The translations under genes were made by a program, and so were the position numbers. The notes beneath the pieces were generated by a model. The model had not been told where the DNA came from and did no database searches. It worked only from the letters and a program-made list of their open reading frames with translations. This document shows positions 37,457 to 46,821 of a DNA stretch of 64,000 nucleotides, piece by piece (positions within the stretch are counted from its first letter, which is position 1; each line of letters opens with the position of its first letter). This stretch comes from an uncultured Lachnospiraceae bacterium (GTDB lineage: Bacteria > Bacillota > Clostridia > Lachnospirales > Lachnospiraceae): the NCBI GenBank assembly GCA_900317585.1, contig ONHG01000016.1, positions 1 to 64,000 of the forward strand, in the 5' to 3' direction.

Positions 37457-37494
37457 AAAAGCCTTAAAAGCCGGGAGAAAGAGAAGCTATCGGT

Positions 37495-38157
37495 ATGACG
37501 AAAACAAGTGATTTTGACGACAAAGTGAATTATAGTGGCGATTATAAAGGTAATTATAGCAATAATTACAGCAGCGATTATAGCGCCACCGGTTACGCTC
37601 GTCTGGCGAAGAGCCTTATTGACATTGTAAAGGAGCAGCAGGCGAAGCTTGGTTACAGGAAGGAAATAGTCAGACTGTATTATCCTCTTTCCACGCTCAG
37701 ACATTTCTTTGAGTGTGCAGGGGATGAAAATAAAATTGCAGCCGGCGTAATTTCAGAGCAGCAGATGCTTGAAATCCTTGCTCCAAACAACCTGCCAAAA
37801 CAGCTTACTGACACCATAGGTGAGATAAAGGTTACCGCAAAAAATGAGCGTTTCTGTATAGAAATATCACCTGAGGGCAGTGAGTATGTGCATGAAAACA
37901 CTGCTGACAACGAGTTTATAAGTGAGCTGATAGCGCTTGTCGGCACGCATGGCTGTACCATGGAGCAGATAACAGAGCTGTTTTACAAATACTCGGACGA
38001 CATCGAGAAAAAGGAAATGCAAAACGGCGAGTTTGACTGTTACATCCGCTTCTTAAATGAGCCGGATGACACATACTACTATTGCTTCCATGATGAGGGC
38101 AGCCAGATTATTTACCATAGATTTCTGCCGCAGGATTATGCGGACTTTGGATTTTAA
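37495..38157 (+). CDS. DUF3877-like protein after hydF
   Basis: 220 residues. The N-terminus is Asn/Tyr/Asp-rich with YSGDY/NYS repeats (about residues 10-32), probably disordered. The conserved part starts LAKSLIDIVKEQQAKLGYRKE and is mostly helical, ending YCFHDEGSQIIYHRFLPQDY. I associate it with DUF3877, function unknown. The 38-base gap to hydF and same strand suggest membership of the hyd operon. Confidence 0.7.
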   Translation: MTKTSDFDDKVNYSGDYKGNYSNNYSSDYSATGYARLAKSLIDIVKEQQAKLGYRKEIVRLYYPLSTLRHFFECAGDENKIAAGVISEQQMLEILAPNNLPKQLTDTIGEIKVTAKNERFCIEISPEGSEYVHENTADNEFISELIALVGTHGCTMEQITELFYKYSDDIEKKEMQNGEFDCYIRFLNEPDDTYYYCFHDEGSQIIYHRFLPQDYADFGF

Positions 38158-38243
38158 TGGATATGTTTAGATGCAGGCATAGAGTAAATATTGCTTTTGG
38201 TGTTGGCCTTTGAATTTACTTTGAAGTTACACGGAGACATAGT

Positions 38244-38272
38244 TTGACAAAAATATAACAATCTAATATAAT
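38244..38272 (+). promoter_or_regulatory. Promoter of tetR-like gene
   Basis: TTGACA (38244-38249), 17-bp spacer, TATAAT (38267-38272): a consensus-level sigma-A promoter about 50 bases ahead of the ATG. Confidence 0.85.
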
Positions 38273-38323
38273 GGCGGTTGAGAGTAGGGTTTATGTATAA
38301 TATGCACAGCAGGAGATATACAC

Positions 38324-38929
38324 ATGGCAACATTTACCAGAAAAGCCATAATGCAGACTTTTTTACATATACTGAAAAACAAACCGCTTGACAGGATTAC
38401 AGTCAAGGATATATGCGAGCAGTGTGAGATAAACAGAAATACATTTTACTATTATTTCAAGGACATATATGATGTGCTTGAGGCCATATTTGAGGACGAG
38501 GTCAGGCTTGTGATGGATGAGGCAAAGGAAGGCGTGACATTTCATGATGCATATGCCAGAGCTGCTGCCCTTATTCTTAATAACCGCGAGGCGATAATGC
38601 ACATTTATGCGTCTGAAAACGGCAGGGTGCTGAGGAAATATCTGGATGCCGTGGTCACACAGATGGTGCGCCGCTTTGTGCTGGAAAAGGCAGAGGGCTA
38701 TAGCCTGGATGATAGTGACATTGCTTTTATCACGGCATTTTACAGCAACGGAATCGTGGGCAGCACAATAAAGTGGATTGAGAGAGGCAGTATGATGAGC
38801 AGCCTGCCTGAGAACATTACGGCAAATGACAAAGGAGTGTCAAAAAGCCAATACAACAGAGATATTGTTAAGAGAATCGGTGACTCCTTCGAGGCCACAA
38901 TTTATGATATGATTGAGTGCTGCCTGTAG
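38324..38929 (+). CDS. TetR/AcrR family regulator
   Basis: 201 residues. N-terminal HTH (TVKDICEQCEINRNTFYYYF, about residues 24-43) of the TetR type with the Tyr-Tyr-Phe that follows the recognition helix. The C-terminal part is all-helical and resembles the DhaS-like/TetR_C_8 group. Its ligand and target are unknown. It has its own strong promoter and terminator. Confidence 0.88.
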   Translation: MATFTRKAIMQTFLHILKNKPLDRITVKDICEQCEINRNTFYYYFKDIYDVLEAIFEDEVRLVMDEAKEGVTFHDAYARAAALILNNREAIMHIYASENGRVLRKYLDAVVTQMVRRFVLEKAEGYSLDDSDIAFITAFYSNGIVGSTIKWIERGSMMSSLPENITANDKGVSKSQYNRDIVKRIGDSFEATIYDMIECCL

Positions 38930-38972
38930 GCAGGCGGATATTGGATGACAAAATAATTCGAACAGATTTGAT

Positions 38973-39007
38973 AGAGTGTCTGAATTTCAGACACTCTTAT
39001 TTTTTTG
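38973..39007 (+). terminator. Intrinsic terminator after tetR-like gene
   Basis: AGAGTGTCTGAA/TTCAGACACTCT stem followed by TTATTTTTTTG. Confidence 0.92.
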
Positions 39008-39067
39008 TCCATTTTAAAGACGATTATGGTGGATTAGAATAGCAGACAAAAAGGAGGGAGATACTTT

Positions 39068-39625
39068 ATGCATACATTGGTACGTGTGAAAAATGCATAC
39101 ACTGTCATGACAATATGCCTGATTGCATTAGGGGCAGCTTTGTTATTTGCGCCACAGCTTGGACTTAGGACTTTGTGCGTGGTGTATGGAGTGTTTCTCA
39201 TAGTATACGGAGTGACAAAGCTGTCCGGATATTTTGCAAAGGATTTATTTCAGCTTGCGTTTCAGTTTGACCTTGCGCTGGGTATAGTTTCAATAGTGCT
39301 TGGAATCATAATTATAGAGAAATCTGAGTATATTATAGAGATATTGTCCACAGCGATAGGCATTTTTATGCTGGTGGACGCAGCCTTAAAGATACAGACC
39401 GCAGTGGAAGCAAAGCGTTTTGGCATCGAGAGATGGTGGCTCATACTCGTGATGTCGTTTGTAGTGGCATTTGTGGGAATACTGCTTCTTGTGACACCAT
39501 TTGAGACCGTAGGCATGATAGTTAGACTAATAGGACTGAATTTGAGTCTTGACGGAATACTAAATTTATTTGTCGTCAGAAATACCGTTGAAACAATAAG
39601 GAGGAATACAAAGTGGGAAATTTAG
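39068..39625 (+). CDS. HdeD/DUF308-like membrane protein
   Basis: 185 residues with about six membrane helices arranged as repeated hairpins, the HdeD/DUF308 pattern (e.g. LRTLCVVYGVFLIVYGV and AIGIFMLVDAALKI). In E. coli HdeD contributes to acid resistance; function here is unknown. Behind AAAGGAGGGAGATACTTT. It overlaps the next gene by 13 bases, implying coupled translation with the radical-SAM gene. Confidence 0.85.
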   Translation: MHTLVRVKNAYTVMTICLIALGAALLFAPQLGLRTLCVVYGVFLIVYGVTKLSGYFAKDLFQLAFQFDLALGIVSIVLGIIIIEKSEYIIEILSTAIGIFMLVDAALKIQTAVEAKRFGIERWWLILVMSFVVAFVGILLLVTPFETVGMIVRLIGLNLSLDGILNLFVVRNTVETIRRNTKWEI

Positions 39626-40977
39626 GACACCAGGCAGCGAGACTTGCTGCATCAAAAATATGTGACAACATTGTAAAAGGACTTTGCAAGGACCCGGAGA
39701 CAGAGGTTGTAAAGCTCATCGACATATGGCAGAAATTCATGGGCGATGAGAAGATTGATTTAAACTATGACAGTGCGCGCAAGATGATCTGTGATAAGGA
39801 CTGCACGCTCAACAAGTACATGCATCGTCTTATCAACGAGATAGATCCTCATGTATTAAAGACAATTGCGCTCAATCTGGGCTTTGAGGCATTTGTTTAC
39901 GGCACAAAAACCATCCGTAAAAATCGTGAAAAGTATGGCTGCAATGTGCCATGGCTCATTCTTATGGATCCGACAAGTGCCTGCAATCTGCACTGCACCG
40001 GCTGCTGGGCAGCAGAGTATGGCCACAAGCTGAACCTTACCTTTGATGAGATGGATAAGGTCATAACACAGGGCAAGGAGCTTGGAGTATATCTGTATAT
40101 GTTTACAGGAGGGGAGCCTCTTGTCAGAAAAGCAGACCTTGTTAAGCTCTGTGAGAAGCACAGTGACTGTGCATTTCTGGCATTCACAAACGGTACACTC
40201 GTGGATGAGACCTTCTGCGCAGACTTAAAGCGTATCGGAAATCTGTACCTTGCAATAAGTCTTGAGGGCTTCTCAGAGGTAAACGACTTAAGACGAGGCA
40301 CCGGTGTATTTGCAAAGGTTATGCATGCGATGGATTTGCTTAAAGAGAATGGACTTGTGTTCGGTACATCAATATGTTACACATCAAAGAACTATGAGAC
40401 AGTTACCAGCGATGAGTTTATCGATATGATTGTGGAAAAGGGCTGCCGCTATGCGCTTTACTTCCACTATATGCCTGTCGGAAACGATGCATCACTGGAG
40501 CTTTTACCGAACCCGGAGCAGAGACTTTACATCAAGGACCGTGTCCGTGAAATCAGAAATATGACAACCGGCAAGGGAATTTTCACAATGGATTTCCAGA
40601 ACGACGGAGAGTTTGTCGGAGGCTGTATCGCAGGAGGAAGAAACTACTTCCATATCAATGCCAACGGTGATGCTGAGCCATGTGTATTCATACACTATTC
40701 AGGAGCCAACATCCGTACACACAGCATGCTTGAGATTTTAAAGCAGCCGCTTTTCATGGCATACCATGATAACCAGCCGTTTAATGAGAATCACTACAGA
40801 CCTTGTCCGATGCTTGAAAATCCCGAGATTTTACAGAGGCTCGTAAAGGAAACCGGCGCAAAATCAACGGATCTGCAGTCGCCTGAGAGCGCGGAGCACC
40901 TGTGCAGCAAGTGTAAGGAATATGCGCAGGCATGGAAGCCTTATGCCGATAAGCTCTGGGCGGAGGAAGGACATTAG
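39613..40977 (+). CDS. Radical SAM protein with SPASM-like C-terminal domain
   Basis: 454 residues. An N-terminal helical domain (about 1-110) precedes the cluster motif CNLHCTGCW (about 124). MFTGGEPL and SLEGF follow. The C-terminal part has further Cys (VGGCIAGG, EPCVF, PCPML, HLCSKCKEY) that may bind an auxiliary cluster. I recognise the type from Firmicutes genomes but not its substrate. GTG start at 39613 is set by AAGGAGGAATACAAA. Coupled to the HdeD-like membrane protein by overlap. Confidence 0.85.
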   Translation: MGNLGHQAARLAASKICDNIVKGLCKDPETEVVKLIDIWQKFMGDEKIDLNYDSARKMICDKDCTLNKYMHRLINEIDPHVLKTIALNLGFEAFVYGTKTIRKNREKYGCNVPWLILMDPTSACNLHCTGCWAAEYGHKLNLTFDEMDKVITQGKELGVYLYMFTGGEPLVRKADLVKLCEKHSDCAFLAFTNGTLVDETFCADLKRIGNLYLAISLEGFSEVNDLRRGTGVFAKVMHAMDLLKENGLVFGTSICYTSKNYETVTSDEFIDMIVEKGCRYALYFHYMPVGNDASLELLPNPEQRLYIKDRVREIRNMTTGKGIFTMDFQNDGEFVGGCIAGGRNYFHINANGDAEPCVFIHYSGANIRTHSMLEILKQPLFMAYHDNQPFNENHYRPCPMLENPEILQRLVKETGAKSTDLQSPESAEHLCSKCKEYAQAWKPYADKLWAEEGH

Positions 40978-41072
40978 TTTAACCCGGAGATCTATGTTGA
41001 ATATCAGCTATAAGATTGATATAATCAATCTGTGTACGCAGAAAAATGATTATATGAGTGCGGGGAATTAAC

Positions 41073-41543
41073 ATGAAAGCGATGTTCATAGATGTAGACG
41101 GGACTCTCAGCAGTCCGTGTTACAGGGTAGATGGAAGATTTCAGATAGGTATGTCGGATGTGCAGTGGGCAGACTACTGCAAGACGAATGGTGAGGATAC
41201 TTACGAATGGTGCAGGCCTGTCATGCAGGTTAAGGAGTATGCCATGAAGGCTAAGGCAAATGGTACGAGGCTGTATGTACTCACCACCTCGGGAACAGTG
41301 ATAGAAACTGTTGCCAAGCGCAGGTTTATAGACAGATATTATGCAGGAATGTTTGATGATATTTATGCGGTTGAGCATGATGATGACAAGGTGAAATTTA
41401 TTCTGAAAAAAGCATCAGAGCTTGGAATTGAACCGGGTGACTGTGAGCTTGTTGAGGATACTTACCGCATACTGCTGCAGACAGTTACAGAGGGTATCAA
41501 ATCCACACATATTACAACGATTCTCACCGGAATTAATGAGTAA
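41073..41543 (+). CDS. HAD superfamily hydrolase-like protein
   Basis: 156 residues. The N-terminal DVDGTL motif (first Asp nucleophile) and VLTTSG (motif II, Thr) mark the HAD fold; a Lys (DDKVKFI) and a C-terminal acidic VEDTY complete motifs III/IV. There is only a small cap. Substrate unknown. ATG at 41073 is chosen; a GTG five codons upstream is in frame and the ribosome site (GGGG) is weak. Confidence 0.8.
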   Translation: MKAMFIDVDGTLSSPCYRVDGRFQIGMSDVQWADYCKTNGEDTYEWCRPVMQVKEYAMKAKANGTRLYVLTTSGTVIETVAKRRFIDRYYAGMFDDIYAVEHDDDKVKFILKKASELGIEPGDCELVEDTYRILLQTVTEGIKSTHITTILTGINE

Positions 41544-41649
41544 TCCTGTACGAATTTATGCTGTGACGCATGGTTTGACAGTGCAGTGTCAGGCCGGCGT
41601 TATAACAGCAATTAGGGCTATTGAGCGATAGCTGTTGTGTTATCGGATA

Positions 41650-41997
41650 TTATACGGATTTCGGCTCAGGCATATTGAGGATTTTGCGGACTGCAGACTG
41701 CATTTCAGGCATATTTCGGTAATGCTCAAGCAGAAGCACTTCATCGCTGCTTAGCTTCAGTCGTTTATTATCTTTATTTAAAAATGAATGATTGATATCG
41801 GAAATTTTATAGATATCACAGAGTAAAAGAAATTTGTCGGCAGAAGGTGGATTCTGATTGTTTTCCCAGCCATAGACGGTTTTATTTGAAAGATGAATAT
41901 TGTGCTCAGCAAGCTTTTGGGTTACCTCATCCATGCTCAGCTTGTTGAGCTTTCTGTAGTATTTCAACACTTTTCCAATGTTTTCATTTGTAGTCAT
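41650..41997 (-). CDS. HTH (Xre-type) transcriptional regulator
   Basis: 115 residues. Cro/C1-type HTH at about residues 8-62 (LSMDEVTQKLAEHNIHLSNKT, described as helix 2-turn-helix 3, then VYGWENNQNPP). The C-terminal part is short and helical (LLLEHYRNMPEMQSAVRKIL). Behind CCGGAGGAATTTATT on the minus strand. It diverges from the flagellar cluster; no phage or toxin partner is adjacent. The 41998-42323 gap holds only the sigma-28 promoter. Confidence 0.85.
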   Translation of the reverse strand: MTTNENIGKVLKYYRKLNKLSMDEVTQKLAEHNIHLSNKTVYGWENNQNPPSADKFLLLCDIYKISDINHSFLNKDNKRLKLSSDEVLLLEHYRNMPEMQSAVRKILNMPEPKSV

Positions 41998-42231
41998 AAT
42001 AAATTCCTCCGGAAAAATAAAATCTGCAAGGCGGCTTTAAATAGTTACTTTGCAAGAATATTCTATATTTGGAAGAAATTACCAGCAAATACTTCTGACT
42101 TGAATAGAAAAACGCAAATAAAACAGATAATAATAAGTCTGAAATTCTATGCAGGCAAGAATAAAAAACTGCGCAAAAAGCAATGCTGTCAGAGAATTGT
42201 GTTTTTTCCGGAGAAAATTTCCACGCCACTC

Positions 42232-42258
42232 TAAAGAAATATTCGAAACATCCGATAA
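42232..42258 (+). promoter_or_regulatory. Sigma-28 (FliA/SigD) promoter of flgM operon
   Basis: TAAA at 42232-42235, 15-base spacer, TCCGATAA at 42251-42258, one mismatch from the TAAA-N15-GCCGATAA consensus. About 65 bases ahead of flgM. It fits a late-class flagellar operon. Confidence 0.8.
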
Positions 42259-42323
42259 ATAAGTCAAGAAATAAATTTTACACATATTTCAAGGATGAAA
42301 TATAAAAGAAAGGAGAACCTGTT

Positions 42324-42599
42324 ATGCGTATAGATGCATATAATCAGATAGCACAGTTGTACGGAGTATCAAAGACCGCGAGAACGCAGAAGGCACAAGG
42401 CACAGCAAGTGTGTCTGATCAGGTATCAATTTCGCAGGCCGGTAGAGATTACCAGATTGCGAAAAAAGCAGTATCAGAAGCTTCGGACATCAGGGAAGAT
42501 AAAGTCGCTCAGCTTAAGAATATGGTGAACTCCGGACAGTATCAGGTAAACGGAGATGATTTCGCAAGCAAGCTTTTAGAGAAGTACAATTCTTTATAA
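42324..42599 (+). CDS. flgM: Anti-sigma-28 factor FlgM
   Basis: 91 residues, family length. N-terminal MRIDAYNQIAQLYG and DQVSISQAGRDYQIAKKAV, with helices that wrap sigma-28; the C-terminal GQYQVNGDDFASKLLEKY is conserved. FlgM is held until the hook is complete, then exported. Behind AAAGGAGAACCTGTT. First gene of the flgM-flgN-flgK-flgK-flgL-fliW-csrA run, so it is under the sigma it restrains. Confidence 0.93.
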   Translation: MRIDAYNQIAQLYGVSKTARTQKAQGTASVSDQVSISQAGRDYQIAKKAVSEASDIREDKVAQLKNMVNSGQYQVNGDDFASKLLEKYNSL

Positions 42600-42630
42600 G
42601 ACAAGGTGAAAAGAAAAAGAGGATTTTATA

Positions 42631-43143
42631 GTGGCTAGTTTAGTGGAAGAGCTTATCAATGTGCTCGAAGAGGAAGAAAAAATTTATATGACACTTGCAG
42701 CAAATGGGGAGAAAAAGCGTCAGATTATTATTGATGCAGATATCCCGGAGCTCGAGAGGCTTACAGATGCAGACCAGAAAGCAAGTGATGAGCTCCTCTC
42801 AAAGAGTAATAAGCAGATTTCACTTCTTACGGATATTGCCAATGTACTTGGCAAGTCACAGGAGCAGATGACAGTCACCAGACTGATTGGATATCTCGGC
42901 GCACAGCCGGATATTCAGGCGAAGCTGACTGCAGCAAGGGACAGACTGCTTGATGCGGCAGCACAGATGCAAAAAATCAATGAATTAAATTCACAATTAC
43001 TTGCTCAGGCAATAGAACTCGCGGAATTTGACATAACCTTGTTCAAGAGCATGAGACAGGCACCGGAGACCGCCAATTATGATAGAAATGCTTATAATAC
43101 AGGCGATATTCTGGGAAGCAGCGGTTTTGATGCGAAGCAATAA
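42631..43143 (+). CDS. flgN: Flagellar export chaperone FlgN
   Basis: 170 residues, almost all alpha-helical. LVEELINVLEEEEKIYMTL at the N-terminus is typical. FlgN binds FlgK and FlgL and delivers them to the export gate. GTG start at 42631 with a GAGGA site. Its position directly before the two FlgK genes fits its clients. 32 bases after flgM. Confidence 0.9.
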   Translation: MASLVEELINVLEEEEKIYMTLAANGEKKRQIIIDADIPELERLTDADQKASDELLSKSNKQISLLTDIANVLGKSQEQMTVTRLIGYLGAQPDIQAKLTAARDRLLDAAAQMQKINELNSQLLAQAIELAEFDITLFKSMRQAPETANYDRNAYNTGDILGSSGFDAKQ

Positions 43144-43184
43144 TCATTATTAATGCAGTAATTAATGACTCGGAGGACAGGAAC

Positions 43185-44894
43185 ATGGCAAATGGATTCG
43201 GAAGCTTTTATGTAGGTAATTCCGGACTTATAAATGCGCAGAATGCTCTTAATACAACAGCAAACAACATGGCTAATGTCAATACGACAGGCTATGTGCG
43301 CCAGCAGGTAAGGTTTTCAGATAAAGGTTATATTACAAGAAACGGTGCTACAGAGTATACAAACATCCAGCAGAGTGGACTGGGTGTATCGGTATCGGAC
43401 GTGGCACACGTCAGGGATATTTTCTTAGATAAATCGTATAGACAGGAGAACGGACGAAAAGCGTTTTACTCATCATTGTATGATACAAGCTCATATGTTG
43501 AGGATATCATGCAGGAGATGAACGGAGCTGAGTTCAAGGAGAGTATATCGGAGCTTTGGCAGGCATTTCAGGAGTTTGGCAAGGATCCGACAAATTCAAC
43601 AAATCAGAATCTTATAGTTCAAAAGAGTGAGCTTTTTTTGACGAGATGCAATACGGTTTATTCGGATCTTCAAAAATACCAGTCCAATATCAATATGCAA
43701 ATTAAAGAGCAGGTTGACAGAATCAATGAGATCGGAGACCGGATATATGCGCTCAATCTTGAGATACAAAAGACAGAGGCATCAGGAGTGCAGACAGCAA
43801 TGACTGCGCGTGATGAAAGGGATAGTCTGTTAGACGAGCTCTCAGGCTATACCAAGATTGAGGCAGAGGAGGATTCTACAGGCTTTGTACATGTAAAGCT
43901 GGAGGGACAGCAGTTTGTGCATGATAACAGGTGCAATCATATTGGACTTTCAGAGGAAAAAGGCACAGGCTTTTACACTCCGTACTGGCCTAATATTTCC
44001 ACAGATGCAAACTACGTGCCGGTATTCAATGATGTCACACTGCCGTCATCACTTGCAAATAGGGTTGGAAGCACACAGACTACGGACATTGCGACAAGTC
44101 TTAATAATGATATAGGAAGTCTCAAGGGACTATTGGTTTCAAGAGGTTCAGAATACGGAACCTTCGATTTCATGTCGGATGAGAATTACAGCAAGGTAGA
44201 GGACAATATTGTTATGGAAACCCAGGCTGAGATTTCATATCTTGCCAGAAATATAATGATGGCAATGAACGATATATTCTGTCCAAATACCACATATACC
44301 GCGGCAGATGGCACACAGTACACCGTGCTGGATACCAAAAACTGCTCGGTGGGAGAGGATGGAAAGCTTCCACCGTTAGAGCTCTTTTCAAGAAACGGCT
44401 ATGACAGATATACGGAAACAGAAATTGATGGTCAGAAGTTTTATGTATACAATGGCGAGACAAATGCAAACCTGTCATCATGGTATAAGCTTGGAAATGT
44501 AACTGTAAATCCAAAGGTAGTTGCGCAGGTTACCCTGATGCCTTCATATAATCAGGATGGAGCAGCAGACTATGGACTTGGTGATAAAATCAGCAAAGCA
44601 TGGGCCAATGAGGGCTTGTATATTAACCCGAATGACACATCAAAGTGCAATTTTGAGGGCTATTATGACAAGATAATTTCAAGGCTTGGAACCTCCGGCA
44701 GCGTATATAAATCATCGACTGACACACTTACGTCAACCACAGCGGCTATCGACAATCAGCGAAATCAGATAATGGGAGTTTCAAGTGATGAGGAGCTGAC
44801 AAATATGATAAAATTCCAGTCAGCCTATAACGCTTCCAGCAGGTATATTACGGTAATCAGCCAGATGACAGAGCTGATAGTAGGATTAATATAA
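43185..44894 (+). CDS. flgK: Flagellar hook-associated protein FlgK, paralogue 1
   Basis: 569 residues. The N-terminal rod/hook motif GLINAQNALNTTANNMANVN (about 14-33) and the C-terminal IKFQSAYNASSRYITVISQM are typical of FlgK and pair as the D0 coiled coil. It forms the first hook-filament junction ring. A large central domain (about 230-510) varies between FlgKs. ATG behind CGGAGGACAGGAAC. Immediately followed (15 bases) by a second FlgK-like gene. Confidence 0.92.
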   Translation: MANGFGSFYVGNSGLINAQNALNTTANNMANVNTTGYVRQQVRFSDKGYITRNGATEYTNIQQSGLGVSVSDVAHVRDIFLDKSYRQENGRKAFYSSLYDTSSYVEDIMQEMNGAEFKESISELWQAFQEFGKDPTNSTNQNLIVQKSELFLTRCNTVYSDLQKYQSNINMQIKEQVDRINEIGDRIYALNLEIQKTEASGVQTAMTARDERDSLLDELSGYTKIEAEEDSTGFVHVKLEGQQFVHDNRCNHIGLSEEKGTGFYTPYWPNISTDANYVPVFNDVTLPSSLANRVGSTQTTDIATSLNNDIGSLKGLLVSRGSEYGTFDFMSDENYSKVEDNIVMETQAEISYLARNIMMAMNDIFCPNTTYTAADGTQYTVLDTKNCSVGEDGKLPPLELFSRNGYDRYTETEIDGQKFYVYNGETNANLSSWYKLGNVTVNPKVVAQVTLMPSYNQDGAADYGLGDKISKAWANEGLYINPNDTSKCNFEGYYDKIISRLGTSGSVYKSSTDTLTSTTAAIDNQRNQIMGVSSDEELTNMIKFQSAYNASSRYITVISQMTELIVGLI

Positions 44895-44909
44895 ACAGGA
44901 GGAGTCTGC

Positions 44910-46763
44910 ATGGCTTCAACATTTTTTGGATTAAATATAGGTGTAAGTGCCCTGAATTCGTTTCAGGTTGCGACCAATACAACAGCCAACAACATTGCAA
45001 ATGTCAAAACAACAGGCTTCACAAGGCAGTCGGCCACACTGACAGCAAAGGATGCGCTGAATGTCACAGCGCGCTACGGCAGTGTAGGTACAGGTGTTAC
45101 TGTTACATCTATCAAGCAGCAGAGAGATTTATATTACGATACAAAGTATTGGGAGAATAATTCCTGCTATGGCAGATATGAGCAGAAGCTTTATTATCTT
45201 GGCCAGATTCAGAATTATTTTAAGGATAACGGAGCTTCGGTCAAAGGCTTTTCAAGTGTATTTTCACAGATGTTTTCAGACCTTGATACATTAAGGAGCA
45301 AGCCGTCTGATAAGACAGTCAGAAACCAGTTTATCAGCAGTGCACAGAGCCTTTGCACATATTTCAACCAGATGAGCGATAATCTTTCAAAGCTGCAGGA
45401 TGACTGCAACGAGGAAATAAGAAACAGGGTTGATGAGATTAACTCCATCAGTGAAAAGATATCTCTGCTCAATAAAGAGATAAATCAGATAGAGACAGGC
45501 ACCGGTGTGGAGGCCAGCTCACTCAGGGATGAAAGAGCCAATCTGATGGACGATCTTTCCAAAATTGTCAATGTATCATACAAGGAGACACCTATACAGA
45601 ACACAAACGGTGATAATCTCGGTGGTACGAGCTTTTGCCTTTTTGTCAATGGGGAGAAGATTGTAGATGGCAAGGATTACAGGAAGCTGGTCTGTGAGTC
45701 AACCGATATAAAGAATAATCAGACAGACAATGACGATTTGTTTAAAATATACTGGGCGGACACCAAGATGGAGTTTGTTGCCACAGCGGGAACAGCAGGA
45801 GGCAGTCTCAAGGCACTTTTCGAGATGCGTGACGGTGACAATCTTGAGAATTTTAAGGGCAAGGTTACACAGGCGGATTCCTATTCATTTACGGTAAGCA
45901 ACACGTCATTGACCAATATTAAATCACTCAATCTGCCTGATACAAACGGCAAGATTACTGTTGACCATGTGACCTATACCTACGATAGCTGGGAGGCGGA
46001 GGTTGATGCGGACGGCAACATAAAGTCGATGAAGTTTAACCTGAGCAAAAACAAGGCGGTGGCCAATCCGGCTGCAGTAGTGGCAGACAATGCAACGCTC
46101 AGTGCGGGTTCGGGAATCAACGAGAGAGGAATACCGTACTATATGACACAGCTCAATGAGTTTGTCAGAAACTTTGCGGAGCTTTTCAATAAGGCTGAGA
46201 GCAAGGGACAGAATATGAACGGAGATACCCCACCGACATTTTTCGAGGGAATAACGGCTACCGGAAAGGTATATGATTTCTCTGATTCGGATGCATACAG
46301 CAAGCTTACGGATGGGCAGACAACAACCATAAGCAGTTCATCAAATACATATTACAGGATGACCGCAGGCAACTATTCGGTCAATAAGGATGTGATGAAT
46401 AATGTATCACTCTTTGCAACAGCAACAGATTATGTTAAGACAGATGCATGTGATATAGTTGATGAATTAAAAAAGCTTCAGTCGCAGACCACTGTTTACA
46501 GAGGCGATAAGGCTGAATCGTTTCTGGAAACAATTATATCCAATGTATCGGTTGATACGGAAAAGGCAGAGACCAACAATAAACTCTATCAGAACCTTGA
46601 GCAGACTATTTCAAACCAGAGGAAATCGGTATCCGGTGTGGATGAGGATGAGGAAGCCTTAAACCTTATCAAATATCAGAATGCATACAATATGGCTTCA
46701 AAGGTTATTTCCATAATGAGCCAGATGCTTGAAAAGCTGATAAACGATACAGGAGTTGCATAA
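44910..46763 (+). CDS. flgK: Flagellar hook-associated protein FlgK, paralogue 2
   Basis: 617 residues with the same D0 ends (VSALNSFQVATNTTANNIAN at the N-terminus, IKYQNAYNMASKVISIMSQM at the C-terminus) but a different central region. Behind AGGAGGAGTCTGC. The close tandem arrangement and conserved D0 suggest both form hook-junction rings, but one may have a separate role; which one is the canonical FlgK cannot be told from sequence alone. Confidence 0.9.
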   Translation: MASTFFGLNIGVSALNSFQVATNTTANNIANVKTTGFTRQSATLTAKDALNVTARYGSVGTGVTVTSIKQQRDLYYDTKYWENNSCYGRYEQKLYYLGQIQNYFKDNGASVKGFSSVFSQMFSDLDTLRSKPSDKTVRNQFISSAQSLCTYFNQMSDNLSKLQDDCNEEIRNRVDEINSISEKISLLNKEINQIETGTGVEASSLRDERANLMDDLSKIVNVSYKETPIQNTNGDNLGGTSFCLFVNGEKIVDGKDYRKLVCESTDIKNNQTDNDDLFKIYWADTKMEFVATAGTAGGSLKALFEMRDGDNLENFKGKVTQADSYSFTVSNTSLTNIKSLNLPDTNGKITVDHVTYTYDSWEAEVDADGNIKSMKFNLSKNKAVANPAAVVADNATLSAGSGINERGIPYYMTQLNEFVRNFAELFNKAESKGQNMNGDTPPTFFEGITATGKVYDFSDSDAYSKLTDGQTTTISSSSNTYYRMTAGNYSVNKDVMNNVSLFATATDYVKTDACDIVDELKKLQSQTTVYRGDKAESFLETIISNVSVDTEKAETNNKLYQNLEQTISNQRKSVSGVDEDEEALNLIKYQNAYNMASKVISIMSQMLEKLINDTGVA

Positions 46764-46821
46764 TAAAGGCTGTGGTTTACATACAAAGGTGACCGGCAGC
46801 GAATAAAGGAGGCATACCGAT

